A stretch of 64,000 bases of DNA from Tachypleus tridentatus (GCF_004210375.1 NC_134833.1:143708127-143772126); one strand, 5' to 3'; positions 1 to 13,048 are shown, counted from the first letter of the stretch. A program made the numbers and translations. Notes: generated by a model not told the origin, from the sequence alone.

Positions 1-3000
1 TATAATACAAGTCTTATGAATTAGATCTAAAGATGACAGAGTATCTATGTTTCAAATAAAATAAACCTGCCATAAACTAAAAACTTTATTCCAACTTATA
101 CTATAACCTTTTTAATGCTACTGTGTGTCACATACAAGTTTTTTTGTTTTATTTCTTTAAAGTTATGTCAACAATTTTCTTATATTAATGATCATAATTA
201 CTGTTCAGTCAAAGACAAGTATTTGTAACTTACTAGTAAGCAGATGTAGTGTTGGTAATGGGGGCTAATAGCCAGCACAGTAGCTGTAGGTATAAATACA
301 TCAGTATTTTTGTTCTAGCCTAAAAGAATCTTTAATCAACTTGTATATTATCTGGAGATAACTATTTATTTGACCAGGCTATAACAAAAATACTTTTCAT
401 CCACATTTTAATTTTTTCATGTTTGGACTACTATGCAGTTCGAAGGAGAAATTGCACCATTGAAAGGAAAAATTACATAAAGTTGTAGCCAGTTCTTCAC
501 AGATTTAAAAAAAAAAGACCTCATCATTAAGATTATTCAATTAAAAGATGTTTCACTTACTTCAACTGATAGCTCCTCGGACAAGAGTCTATAACTGTTT
601 TGAATTTCTAGTACACCACTAATTTGTCCTTGTACTTCAATAAAAGTTTTATCAGGTTTAGCAAACCATTATTCTTAAACTCCAACTGTCTTTGTGTGAT
701 ATAACTGCCTGAATCTTATTTTGTTATTTTCTCCTACTATGGCAAAATAAAACCACAATGTGTACAGGTCAACGCACCTGGTTCTTGTAAAATTAACCAT
801 GGAAACATTTAACACTATCAATAATAATGTTCATTGAAAGATAACAACAACGGTTACTATTTATGTAACAATCACACTGAAAAGATTCACCAACTTTCCA
901 AAAGTGAGAGCTTGGAGTTTGTTTTAACTTTCTTTTCACTATCTATTATACTGAAGTTACCTTAGCTTGGTTGATTGCTTTAAGATGTAGTTTACCAAAT
1001 TTTATTCTCAGATGCATCATAAAACAAATCAAGGACTAAGGCATTTTTAAAGGATATCCAGGAACTTACGATTTCAATGTTGGAGTTTCTTAACCTTTAA
1101 GATTTTCTTTGATTGCAAACCACATATACAGAATCTTCATAAAACATGCACTACACTAACACACTTTGCATATTTTATAAGTGTATACAAAATAACAGAA
1201 AATTTATCTCCAGAATGCAATTTTATTAGCTCAATATTTTATTACTACAGCTGTATCAGAGGCAATCAATCTCCCAGCAGGTTAATCTAAATCTATAGCT
1301 CTTGATAAGGCTGTAATAACGAAATATTGAGATAAAAGTTACATTTTGGAGATACAGATTGTTATTTACTTTATGTTTATAAAAATGTCATAAAAACTTC
1401 ATGTTGCATTAAACAAAGTCAAGAATAATAATTTACATGTTTAATTTATATCTTTCTACTAAGCAAGAAAGTATGACTGGTAGATTACTTTTACTAGTAT
1501 CTAATTTATGGGCATTTTATTCTTAAACTTCTTCCAAATTATTTTATGAACAAAAATAATCTGAATTAACTGTTGATAAGTCTGTAAATGTATAGATATG
1601 GCTTGCTTCAAGTCCCCTACATAGGTACTTTAGTTACTAATGAAGTACAAGTTTGGTGAATACAAATAAATGCATCTTACAATGAAAGATTGTTAATTAT
1701 TTTACTGAAATAGTTTTGGCAAATACATTGTCATTTAGGTCTAAAACTTAAATTTTCTAAATTGAATGAAAATTATATATTCATGGAAAAGCTGAGTTAT
1801 AAAGGTTTTATTACTATTAACTGTGTTTAAAATCAAAATAAGGGAGAAAAGTTAACCAGTTAACAGTTGATTAATGCCAACTCATCTCACAATCACTGGT
1901 AATACCAGTGAAGAATTTCACACAACATTTGTAATCAACCATTTCAAATTAGTTCCCATTCTGATCTAATATGCTTAATCTTACATCCACAAGTCAAACT
2001 AATAAGACTTGTGCTAAAGTTAACATTGCTTTCAGTACATTGGACTTGCCTAGTTTCTCCACACACACTTTGAAAATACTTAAAATTTATGTTATAACTA
2101 CTACTCAGTGTACAAGCAGGAATCAAATCCTTTTAATACAAGACTTATGCAACACTATGGAGTCAAATAGACTCCTATACGTTAAGAACATTAATCTGTG
2201 CAATGAATGAAGTTCATACTGTTTCTTGTTACTAGTTACAAGAGCCATCTATATAAACACTGATAATATTCATCATCATACACTGACCACAGAACCACTT
2301 GACTTTATTTGTACTGTCCTTGTTTGTTTCATTATGTTTTCAATATTATAATAAATTCACTACGCTGCAGTTAACAGACAACTTTCAGCTATCGCTTGTT
2401 AAACACCAGGCTTGCTTAGGATAATGAACTGTGGCTTGACAACTATGGGAGGGTTTCTAAAATACATCTGATAAAATTTAATCTTCTCTAGTTCAAAGTT
2501 AGGCTTTAAAGAATTAAATGTAGTTTTTGCAGTTTGGAAACTACAGTTATCTAAACTTGAACTCACAGTACGAGTTAAAAACATTTCTATACAAAATACA
2601 AGTTTTCAGCACAAAAAATATCTAACAAAAGATAGTGATACCTGACACAAAATCATACACCTTTCCCTAAAAACATGCATTAAGTTTGGGAAATAAACTG
2701 GTCACAAATTGATTTAAAGTGGCCCCTGATCTTGCAATTCCCTTAAAGATAGTTTTTTTTCTACTATAAGACAACATGAGACTGAAGGAGGTACAAGTGT
2801 GTCAGAACTAGTATTTTTGATACCAAACTTCTGACAGTTTGTTCCATTTACTGTGACTTTTTCACTAATTTCTCACAGTGAGAATTTCTTTTATTATGTT
2901 TATTGAAATGTATTATTTCTTTAGATAGGTAGAAAAATAAGCTCGAATTATTAATATGAGATAACCTTTTTCTTAACAGAAACTACTACTGGTAAAAAGA

Positions 3001-5207
3001 GAGGTGGATTATTTATGCAAATTAAAACTACTTAAGTTAAAGAGTTCAATAAACAATTATTTACACACACACACACAGGCTGAAGCTTTAAATCAATCTT
3101 ATAAGAGGATATCACAACATACAAACTGTTCACTTTGTTAAATAGACTCTCTTTATGGTTTCCATCATTACTGTAACACTTATTCATAAACTCGCATCTT
3201 CTCACAGTTTCTTTAAAAGTTCATACCTACAACTTCAGTTCACAGTGGCAAATACAAAAACACACATGCAGATATAAAAGTGGTAAACTTGTAAAATAAC
3301 TTAAATATTTCTCTGGGTGTTTTTGAAAGTTTCACATTTTAACAGAATTATCAAAGCACATCATGTCTCCATGTACAGCTGTACTAATTACAATCAATGT
3401 ACATCAGAAATAAGGAGATTCTATTTCTTGAAGGCATCAGTTTATTAATCTTTTTATTTCATTATGATCAATGCATTAACATGAATGTTCTGAAATGTAA
3501 GCTTTGTATCAGGAATCAAAATTACAAAAAAACAGGGGAAGTGTTAATTTGAAAAATGTTCACAGTAGCAGTCTGTTAGATATTTCATAAGTGTGGTACA
3601 AAGTTGAAACTGAAAATAAAACTGCTTCACTAGCAACTGCTGAAAACAAGATTAACACAAGCAATAATGATGAAACATAAGTATATCTAGTTTTATTAAT
3701 GTTGTGATGTAGTGAAATGTTTCTCTGTATGAGTCGTACTGTTTCAACACCTTACGTTACAAAGCTCAAATTGTTAGATGGGTTGGCCAATGTGACCTAC
3801 CATATGTAAAAATGTCAGATTACACAAAAACATTACTGCTGATCCAATTTCAGTTAATGTGTGTACTGAAAACAGTAATATCCTGTTAAATGAGAGTAGT
3901 TTACTGTGATGTATACACTGGTGGAAGTTAGGTATTTTATCAAAATGTGAAAGTACTGACTGATAGAATAGATGATCCAAGTTAGTTCAAACGTTTCAAG
4001 CTATTATCAGTCTGGTATTAAAAAAATTTTGATTTTTGATCTATTTGTGGAAATTGAAGGTTGCAAGTCATGTGTGACATTCAGAACTACAAGGTTAATA
4101 CAGCAGTGTCATGTATACATAAAGCCACTATTTTAAGGCTTGTTTGACTAGTACATTCTGATACTTTCATACTTTTGACAGCTCATACAAACAGAATTTA
4201 GAATTCACATTTTAATTATTTTGTAAAAGCAAAAAACAAAAATATTTGGTCTAATAGCTTTTAATCAACTAACCTTCTGTTATGTTCTAGTCATTTATAA
4301 TTTAACCTATAAAGTTCTGACTTCACACAAACTGTTAACTGGTGGTCCAACTCAGTATTACTGATACTTTCCAATGTACTGAGTACATCCTATTATAAAA
4401 CCAATAAACTTAACAGTTTATTTATACTAAACTTTGAACACTAAAGAAAAATTACACAAATACTAGGTTAGTTAAACAAGTTGGAATGAAATGTAATATA
4501 CTGAAACTAAACCAATGTTTATTTATACTAAATTTCAGGCCAGTTCTCACATTTTCTCTATTCTACTGGTTGACACAAATCACTTTATAACATACTTCTG
4601 GCTTGTTTAGCTTCATACATGTAGCTATATATGGTTACAACAAAAAAAGGCAAACATACAGACAATGATAATGCACTGATAATCAAACATCAAACTACTG
4701 TCGTAACTTGCAATAGTCAAACCTGGTATCAGTATACAATAGTGACTAGTGTACTATCAGGATTAAAAACTTAAGTTTTCAAAATGACTTCTCTAGACAG
4801 GAGATAATAAAAGTTTTTATTTATGAAAAAACCCAATAAATAGATATTTTAAATTAAAAAGAAACTTTGATGGAGATGTCTTAAGTATCAAAGTTACGGA
4901 AAAAAAATACTAAATTAACAATTCTCTCTCTTCATTATAAAAACTTAGAACAGGTGATTATACACATGCTAGACTGTATAAAATACTATTAACTCTATTC
5001 AACTTTTACCACAATAATTATATCCAAGTTCCCTCTATAAATTTGGGCTACATTTACATTGTGCTATATATAGATCACATCCACTTTTTTTTTAAAAAAG
5101 AATAAGTATCATATCAGAGGAACAAAAAATGTTATGAAGAACTCGTAATTCTATGTTACGCAAATGTTTTCTATATAGCTTCTGGAAGTGCATGACAAAA
5201 AACTCAC
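1..5207 (-). other. Cofilin intron 2 (partial), no gene seen
   Basis: This AT-rich stretch follows the splice donor of the cofilin exon at 5208 on the minus strand. I looked on the minus strand for the expected continuation of cofilin (the Pro-Asp-Thr-Ala-Lys region, the long actin-binding helix, and the C-terminal Thr-Asp-Arg-Gln-type end) and did not see it. The whole stretch is therefore read as intron running off the left edge. No SINE, transposase or tandem array is recognisable apart from a short AC run near 3062. Scattered open frames of 60-80 codons match nothing I know. Confidence 0.6.
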
Positions 5208-5488
5208 CACGTCATTAACACTAATCTGTCTACTGTCATTGGAGGCTTGTCTTCATTTCCTCCAACATCAACAGAAACAGGGAAATCAAAGAGACAGTAT
5301 CGACACTCTGACTTGTAATTCTGAAGTGTTAAGAGAAAGTCTTTATAAGTTGCTTCTCTTTCCCCTCTTACTTCCACTTCAATAGTTTTCTCTTCTTTGA
5401 TGTAGTATATGATGTATCTGTATTTCTTATCCTTCTTTACTTCATCATACACATTCTTAGAATCTGTTGAAACCACAACACCAGAAGC
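5208..5488 (-). CDS. tsr (cofilin): Cofilin/ADF, coding exon 2 (partial gene)
   Basis: This exon encodes residues 2-94 and the first two bases of codon 95 of an ADF/cofilin, which binds actin monomers and filaments and severs or depolymerises F-actin in the cytoplasm. The frame opens Ala-Ser-Gly-Val-Val-Val-Ser right after an acceptor (TTTCCTAG). This matches the family start Met-Ala-Ser-Gly-Val, whose Ser is the LIM-kinase phosphorylation site. It continues with VKKDKKYRYIIYYI, the hallmark ECRYCLFDFPV and MTVDRLVLMTW. The exon is 281 nt and ends in an ideal donor (TG|GTGAGT) that splits the Trp codon; in fly cofilin the next residues are Cys-Pro-Asp-Thr. The start codon must lie in an upstream exon, because Ala2 is the first encoded residue. 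The C-terminal half, with the long actin-binding helix, is off the left edge. Family assignment is secure; the orthologue-style symbol is by similarity only. Confidence 0.93.
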
Positions 5489-8400
5489 CTAGGAAACATA
5501 TTTATGATAAATAATTATGGCATCATTCTGTCTTTCCAGTTCTACATACAACATATTACACCTTCAAACACCTGCTATTACATGTCAGAAAGACAGATGA
5601 TGAAAAGCAGAAAGTTTCCATTAAAAAAACTGCAATTTTGAACTACATTTTCTGCAATACATTACCAGCATAATGTGACACTATTTTTCACAAGTTGCCA
5701 CCCAAAATAAATTTATAATTAACAAACCAATAACCTAGATTGGAAACTTGTAATTAAATATGGCTGCTAACAGAAGAAAAAGTTTCAAATTGTTAGTGCA
5801 GGCCTCCATTATGGATTAAAGGAGGCACAGTCGTGAATCTCGGACTCGTAACAGTCATAGAATAACAATGAAGCAAAGATAGAATGAAACGGTTTATACA
5901 ATGTCTGTAGATGAGAAGCAAGACATCAGTTTAGTTAAGGTTTGTTTGTAGAACATACAAAACCATAGATTAGTCCTTTTTGCCCATCCCTAATAACTTA
6001 CTGGGCTCCCAACCTAAACATATATACTGTACCCACTGTTGAAAAGTCTTAGCTGATATTACATAATAACTCCTGCACTACCAAACTTTATCAAGATACC
6101 ATGGTCCAGAACGTTTTCATGGCCACACCATATTTTCATATTACAGTTACTAAAACCAGTGACAACATACAAAAAAGCTCTAGTACTTCATGTCAAGTGG
6201 TATGCCAAAACAAAAGTTGTCAGACAGTTATGACACCTAAAATGTTGTGGAGAATTAAGGAAAAACTGTACATTTAACAAACACAACATCAGCTGATGAT
6301 GTCTTTACTGACGAAACCATGGCCATTAATAAATGATGTATTTATAAAACATAGCTGTCTGTTCTTTAATTATGGAGTTTCACCAAGTATTGACAATTAA
6401 ATGGTTTAAAGAATCAATTATATAAAAGAAGTTTTACCCTTTCTGTGAATAACTAAATTATTTATTGATTCAAATACCTCACCTTACTTGAGATGTTACT
6501 AACTTAGTGGATTGTTGTAAAGAGTGGACTTAAAAGCCAAACATCTGATATACCTCCACAAAATAAGTATTCATTTTAAGGTAAATTACTTCTTGAATAG
6601 CTTAGCATGTTTTACAGCTTTTGTGACATCATGCAGTAATAAATGTTGCATTAATTAAGTGGGATTTCTTTAAATGTAAAACTAATTAGAGGCATAATTG
6701 GCAATTGAGGAAAGTTCACAAATAACATTGAACTGCTCTAAACTTCCAACCATGATGAAGATCTTGCTGCACTGACTGGTTTATTGGTTTAGTTAAATAT
6801 TTAGTAAATGATCTTTAATTGTATGGATTATAATTTAGACTGCATGTATAACCCATGTTACAGATGAAAACCTACTCAAATTATGCAACTTAAAAGATTT
6901 CACCACAGTGATGAATAAAACACTAAAGTTATCACATCTGTTATTAAAAGCAGAACTAATATATTTTTTGTAATTCTCTCTCAACACAAATCACTATTTA
7001 TACCCAATTCAGAATACTATCTTATCATACAGAATTTAGGGGAAGGATACTGTGATGGCTCCTAGAATTTAAGGGTTACTTCATTGGGACTGGTTAAGAT
7101 TTCAACATTTCTTTTAAGAAATGAAAGGTAACAAGTAACCTTGCTAAGATTTAGCATTTGAAAGGGAGTTTGGTAAGTATTACTCATTCCTTTATGCTGT
7201 GTTCCAAAGGCAAACTTATAATCTGGAAAAGACAATATATGCAATAGTTCCAAACAGGTTTTGTTGTTGTTAATCTGGTGACTTGCTTATGGAATAAGTT
7301 TCCACCACTTCCTGTTAAGACACAGCATTTTTACAATTTGAGGAAAGTTCTCCATATATAACATTTCTGCTGAGCTATCCATTTAGAATTTACCATAAAA
7401 TATATGAACTCTCACAAAAATAGACAGGATTACAAAGTGACAGAATTACAACATAAAAAATGAGCTTACTGGTCCAGGCATTACTGTTTCTTTCACTCAG
7501 CTGGAAAGTGGAATATCTAATACAAATTTCTAATGCAGGCCAAGGCTTCAACTACAAGCTTTCAATATCTACAGCTTTACACTGTAATCAAATCTTTGAA
7601 ACGTGTTGCAGCAAAAAAAATATCTGAATCCATTATCACGGACAATTTCAAGCAGAATTGTAAAAATACATGGTCTGTAAATATAACTAGTTGAGGAGAA
7701 ACCTACGATGTTTCCTTATCCAAAAGTTGCACAAGATACTGTTGGAACATACAACTACACAGTGTACTCACTAGTTTTAGTTTGATAATCTTAGTTCACT
7801 ACTTACACATGCAGAATCACCATATAACAAACAACTTTCACAAGTTTTAAGTTTACACAATTCTCTAATAATCACACCTTATGCAAAGGATTCCTCTAAT
7901 TGAAACTGTTCAAAATGAGTCACAAGATAAGCAACAATATTTGATGAGCAAGTCACAAAGCCTGAACAAAAATTTAAATACACAAACTTAAACAAAGCCC
8001 TCCACACTGAGTAAGTCATATTAACTCAGTTCACAAAAATAGAACAACGTCAATCTAAAACATTTCCTACCTAGGATACAACAACAACACAAAAAACAAA
8101 CCAAACAACCAATGGCATGTCTAGAAGTACTCTGGTTGGTACAGCAGCTAATTTTAGATTTAACCCGTGGATGTGTTAACTACATAAAGGCTAAGGCTAT
8201 ACGGTTAGAACTGTACTTTTACGTTTTAGTCTTTTCAGTAGGTTCAGTCCAAGAACAGCCTCAGGTACACACAATAATAGCATTACTATTAGGACGCAAC
8301 TTTAATAGCAACAAAACTCCAGCCCTCTTAAGACTAACCCTAGTTTAACTTTCGACTTTACTTACGCTTTAAGAAGCTACTCAATTTTACTTTTGTTCAG

Positions 8401-8703
8401 AAGCCTAAACCATGTTTTTAATGTTACGAGTTACATAATAGAGCTGCTCTAATTTTAATTTAAGCCTATTGTTAATTTTAACAAGTCGGTACCGGAAGGC
8501 AATTGTAGTATTGTCTTTTCCACTCTTATCTTATTCTTAGCGGCACTGACAGTATTTCGTGTTTAACTTGTAAAGTCTAAAATTTTCTAAAAAACAAAAT
8601 TATTGTAGTTGTAAAACAAATAATTGATTACTAATTTAAAAACCTGCCATTTCAACGCACAATCACTTTATGATTCGTTTGAATTTCACAAAACGGTGCT
8701 TAC
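5489..8703 (-). other. Cofilin intron 1 (inferred)
   Basis: This is AT-rich sequence between the cofilin acceptor at 5489-5496 and the proposed donor at 8698-8703. No transposase, SINE or tandem array is recognisable. Open frames here, such as 7062-7253 minus and 8112-8348 plus, are unremarkable and match no family I know. Its length depends on the proposed first exon being right. Confidence 0.5.
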
Positions 8704-8706
8704 CAT
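8704..8706 (-). CDS. tsr (cofilin): Candidate cofilin exon 1: the ATG only
   Basis: Cofilin genes of flies and vertebrates carry an intron directly after the initiator ATG, and exon 2 here begins with the Ala codon in phase 0. I checked the minus-strand ATG-GT combinations upstream of exon 2. ATG followed by GTAAGC at 8706-8698 is the best donor, and four A residues precede the ATG. A weaker alternative is ATG followed by GTAAAT near 7389. The 5' UTR would extend to higher coordinates. The call depends on gene structure, not on encoded residues. Confidence 0.45.
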
Positions 8707-9130
8707 TTTTAATACCTCACACTTCCTAAATAACTACGTGATATCAGAAACAATGATTTTCTACCTCGCGTTCAAAGGAAGGGTGGCACTCAACCAAAGT
8801 ACTCTCGAAAAGTATATTAATACGCATTGAATTTTCGGTAATTAATCATGCAAAAATATTTAAATATTTTGTATAAATTTAAGCAATTTTTACTATCACA
8901 ATATTTATTATTTAATTTTAGATTATTCTAAAAATATAAATAGTAACTTTGAATTTTTTTAATAGTGGATTATATTATTAAGCGAATAAATATCTGCAAA
9001 TGAAGAAATGAGTCAGCGCACTATATGTACAGTAGTAAAAGCAGAAATTGACGATGAATTTTAGCCTGTTAGGTAAGAGAACGTAGAAGCTAAACCAATC
9101 GCTTTTACGCGCATTGCTTATTTCCCATTT
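8707..9130 (-). promoter_or_regulatory. Possible cofilin 5' UTR and promoter region
   Basis: This lies immediately upstream of the candidate cofilin start. It is free of repeats and has more CpG than its surroundings. On the minus strand it holds an inverted CCAAT box (ATTGG, near 9098) and a TGAGTCAGC site (9009-9017, plus strand) of AP-1/CNC type. No convincing TATA box at a defined distance can be named. The region is inferred from position only. Confidence 0.25.
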
Positions 9131-9350
9131 AGGAAGAATTCTGTAAGAGCGAAGACAGGATGATTATTGTACGTATAAATAATTTAGTACTAGAAAATGT
9201 TTAACCTCTAAATATCATGACAGCAAATTTAATACAACAATAGTTATCATTGCATACATAATACATTTTAAAATAAGATCCAACAGCATAAATTGCAATA
9301 AAAATAAGAAAGTATGACTAATAATGGTACTAAACATTTAACGGAAAACA

Positions 9351-9434
9351 TTTGACAAAACAAAAAATAGAAATCAATAAATATATATGTTGTTGTAGCT
9401 TCATTCTTTTAAGTTAAATCGTGAAGATAATTCA
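9351..9434 (+). repeat. 84-bp direct duplication, copy 1
   Basis: The segment beginning TTTGACAAAACAA and ending at GTGAAGATAAT recurs at 10306-10389 with a handful of substitutions. The two copies are about 955 bp apart, and the interval carries one SINE of each tRNA type. Confidence 0.75.
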
Positions 9435-9583
9435 ACGTCTGGATCGTAACTAAAATAAATTACTTTATTTCCTCCTTCAGTGTTTCTACAAACTTGTACA
9501 GTGCCGTAACCACTGTGGACAATATCTTAATGTAAATCAAATCAGCTTGCCTGTACGAAGTAACTGCGATAGCTAACATGTTT

Positions 9584-9697
9584 TGAATGAAGCACAAAAC
9601 TACACAATGGGCTATCTGTGCTCTGCCCACCACGGATATCGAAAGCCGGTTTTTAGCGTTGTAAGTCCGCAGACATACCGCTGAGCCACTGGGGGGC
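9584..9697 (-). mobile_element. SINE type B (tRNA-like head, TAC triplet)
   Basis: Read on the minus strand, it starts with CCCCAGTGGCTCAGCGG (A-box-like) and has a TAC triplet in the anticodon position. A B-box-like GGCTTTCGATATCC follows, then the tail GCACAGATAGCCC. The tail then runs through TGTGTAGTTTTGTGC to TTCA. Five other copies lie in the window. It is a retroposon, not a functional tRNA gene. Confidence 0.8.
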
Positions 9698-10030
9698 TAA
9701 CATATCGAGCGGTTCAACTTTATATTTTGAAAATAGCAAGTATTACATGTATACTTCACAAATATCTCATATTTATAACCTAGCTTTGAATATACTATAA
9801 CAAATTTAGCTTCACATCCTTAAAGCTTTCTAGGCATTCTAAGCCCTTTAACTAATAAATTACAAAATTAAAATATAGTTTGCGACGTTGCACTTTTGTT
9901 GGATTGAGATGTCCTTTGACCGATTTTAATACAAAAATCAGGATAAATATACCATATGAAATTGTGTGTTAACTAAGTCTATTTTTGAAGATTTTCTTTT
10001 CTGATACCTATGGTAAACAAATGGAATGGG

Positions 10031-10240
10031 TCTAGCATGGCCAGTTCACATGCTCGCCCTATCAGCCGTGGGAGTGTTATAATTCTACGGTCAATCCCGT
10101 TATTCGTTGGTAAAAGAGTAGCTCAAGAATTGGTGGTGGGTGGTGATGACTAGCTGCCTTCCCTCTTGTCTTACACTGCAAAATTAGGGACGGCTAGTGC
10201 AGATAGCCCTCGTGTATCTTAGGGCGAAATTCAAGAAGAA
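10031..10240 (+). mobile_element. SINE type A, head internally deleted
   Basis: The copy starts at CTAGCATGGCCAG and jumps straight to the post-tRNA body (CATGCTCGCCC). Most of the tRNA-like head, including the B box, is missing. The body and tail are recognisable (CTAGCTGCCTTCCCTCTTG, GGGACGGCTAGTGCAGATAG) to GCGAAATTCAA. Confidence 0.8.
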
Positions 10241-10305
10241 ATAAATGGGATGACAGCGTGTCCCTTGTAGTCACTGGCTGTTCTAATGCTGGGCGAAACT
10301 TGGTG

Positions 10306-10389
10306 TTTGACAAAACAAGAAATATAAATTAATAAATATATGTGTTGTTATAGCTTCGTTCTTTTAAGATATATCGTGAAGATAATCCA
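10306..10389 (+). repeat. 84-bp direct duplication, copy 2
   Basis: Second copy of the segment at 9351-9434. It lies just downstream of a type A SINE. Confidence 0.75.
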
Positions 10390-10933
10390 TTTGCAGCTCC
10401 AACTTTGAAATTCTTCTGCAAGTAATATCAACAGGAATTCTCGGCTCTTCAACATGTGAATTGTTCCTTCACATTTCATGTTCAATGAAATTACCCAATA
10501 ATTTGTTCTTTCACTAATGTACTTCTAAACATGATCATAATGGATTTATTACGTTTGACTTGAATTCCTTATCTTTCTGGATTCAGAAAATTATATCATT
10601 AATTGTTTTCAATATGTTATTATATAACATATAATAATCCCAGCACACAAAAACTTGGATAAACATTCTTATTGTAATTTCACAGTTCTTCTCAAACACC
10701 ACACAGAGCCCAGTGTATTAATCTTTCTTCACAGGTAGAACAGGTGATGTTCAAGGAATAGGGCTCATTCTGTTATGGTTTTCAGTTCTTTGGAAATTGT
10801 AGTTTATTTTATAAATAGCAGTCATATGGCCGAATTATGTATTCGGGGTCTATCTCCAGTGTCAATTTTGTGAGATATTTGTTAAATTTAACTCATAAAG
10901 TCGACGGGGAAGATGCATCGGTATTTTAGAGTA

Positions 10934-11203
10934 CTGTTTTTGAATTTCGCACAAAGCTACTCGAGGGCTATCTGTGCTAGCCGTCCCTAATTTACCAGTG
11001 TAAGGCAAGAGGGAAGGCAGCTAATCATCACCACCCACCGCCAACTCTTGGGCTACTCTTTTACCAACGAATAGTGGGATTGACCGTCACATTATAACGC
11101 CCCCACGACTGAAAGGGCGAGCATGTTTGATGCGACGGGGATGCGAACCCGCGACCCTCAGATTACGAGTCGCACGCCTTAACACTCTTGGCCAAGCCGG
11201 GCC
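10934..11203 (-). mobile_element. SINE type A, full length, with target duplication
   Basis: Minus-strand copy of the type A SINE. Head: GGCCCGGCTTGGCCAAG, a CGT triplet in the anticodon position, and the B box GGTTCGCATCC. The body contains GGTGGTGATGATTAGCTGCC, and the tail ends in CGAAATTCAAAAACA. It is flanked by 13-bp target duplications that differ at one base (10921-10933 GTATTTTAGAGTA, 11204-11216 GTATTCTAGAGTA). Confidence 0.9.
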
Positions 11204-11856
11204 GTATTCTAGAGTAAGTAATATAATGTGTCATTGATCAGTTGTAAGGCTTTCACAACTCCACTCGTAATAGTAATTAAAGCATTTTATTCGTTTAACC
11301 ACAATTTCCACTGATAGACTTAACTCAGGTTTAATTATAAGCCTAAAATCACAGTAGATACTAAAATTTCATTTTTACTTACTAATGCTTCATATCAATG
11401 CTGTTGGTGTAAGTAATATTTTTAATGTTATAATGTGTTAGCTAGAGTATATAGAGCACCTAGAAAGATCTAGGGATGTAACATCACTGTTTTCTAGTAT
11501 ATTCAGTGCTATAGTATAAATGCGAGATAGTCGTGAAGTGTGTAAGATTGTCATTATAGAGAATGAAACATTCACAGTGTTAGCTATATCAGCTATTTAT
11601 CACAAATACGTTGATTCTTTTTATGTTAGTATAATAAATTGTAACATATGCTTGCAGCAAGTAACGGCAGTATTCGAGGTTGTTGAAACGTAAAAGATAA
11701 AAATAAAATTATTTATTATCGTTATGTAGAGTGAATGTTGAATTATTTTAATCAGATAATTGAAAAGAACCGTAAACGAAAGAGAAATAACACAACAATA
11801 TTTTCTTGTATCTTTATTTCTTCTTTGAAGCACAAACTCAATACTCACAAACCTAA

Positions 11857-12105
11857 GGCCCGGCATGGCCAGTGAGTTAAGGCGTTCGAGTCGTAATCTT
11901 AGGATCGAGGGTTCGAATCCCCATTGCACCAAACATTCTCGCCTTTCAATCCCACAATTCGATGGTAGAAGAGTAGCCCAAGAGTCGGCGGTGGGTGGTG
12001 ATGACTATCTGCCTTCCCTCTAGTCTTACACTGCTAAAATAAGAACGGCTAGCGCAGATAGCCCTCGAGTAGCTTTGTGCGAAATTCCAAAACAAACAAA
12101 CAAAA
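11857..12105 (+). mobile_element. SINE type A, full length
   Basis: It starts GGCCCGGCATGGCCAG and carries CGT in the anticodon position and the B box GGTTCGAATCC. The standard body and tail follow, ending in AAACAAACAAACAAAA. The 103- and 70-codon open frames on the minus strand (11621-11932, 11946-12158) run through this copy and its edges and are not genes. Confidence 0.9.
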
Positions 12106-12283
12106 TATTTTTCTTTCAATTTTGACATGAAAGCTATTATTTTGATACTACGAATCATGAACTACAGCTGGAAAGATGGATAGCTTCAAATATTATTTTG
12201 CAATGAATGAATAAAAAGGTTTATGTGGACAAAATAGAAATTAAATCTTAATATAATGCATAGACAAAAAATTATGTACAATT

Positions 12284-12412
12284 GCTCCCCCGTCAGTAGC
12301 ACAGCGTCAAGTCTGCGGACTTACAACGCTAGAAGCTGGGTTTCAATATCCGTGGGGGATAGAGCACAGATAGTCCATTGTGTATCTTTATGCTTAATTC
12401 AAAGAAATAAAC
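12284..12412 (+). mobile_element. SINE type B
   Basis: Plus-strand copy: GTCAGTAGCACAGCG head, GACTTACAACGC with the TAC triplet, and TGGGTTTCAATATCCGTGG as B box. The tail GAGCACAGATAGTCC runs into AAATAAACAAACAA. A 79-codon frame across it (12256-12495) is fortuitous. Confidence 0.85.
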
Positions 12413-12740
12413 AAACAATATGTAGAATTACCCTCACTGACATAACAAAAAAATGTCCTCTTTACTTTCCAAGTCCATCAACTGAGCAAGGATGACTTAT
12501 AATCGTTTGTTCTAGCAACCCAGAGGCACAGAAATCCTCGGAAGATGCACGCAAATGATATAGTCTAAATTTATATCTTTCGAAATAACTGGCATGTTGA
12601 ATTGAAAGAATGCTTTGTCTTAATGCCATCTTTATCAATCAATCCATGCAGGTTATTTTTTTCCGTATAACAGCGTCATCACGTTCACCTGATAGTTCAT
12701 AAATACCATGTTGGAGTTTTTGATTATGTACTAAACTTAA

Positions 12741-13014
12741 CACGCCCGGCGTGTTAAGGAGTGAGACTCGTAATCTGAGGGTCTCGGGTTCGCATCCTGT
12801 CGCGCCAAACATGCTCGCCCTTTCAGCCGTGGGGACGTTATAATATTACGGTCAATCCCACTATTCGTTGGTAGAAGAGTTGCCCGAGAGTTGGTGGTGG
12901 GTGGTGATGACTAGCTGCCTTCCCTCTAGTCTTACACTGCTAAATTAGGGACGGCTAGCACAGATAGCCCTCGAGTAGCTTTGTGCGAAATTCCAAAACA
13001 AACAAACAAACAAA
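12741..13014 (+). mobile_element. SINE type A, first of a tandem pair
   Basis: The head is shortened (CACGCCCGGCGTGTTAAGG) and followed by CGTAATCTGAGGGTC, the B box GGTTCGCATCC and the standard body. The tail ends in four AAAC units. A second type A copy starts 35 bp downstream. Confidence 0.9.
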
Positions 13015-13048
13015 ATTTGTAAATAAGAGCGGTAAACAACTTTTCAGA

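Noticed and set aside
1-5200. Remaining cofilin exons
   Set aside because: I searched the minus strand for the expected C-terminal motifs and saw none; they should lie beyond the left edge.
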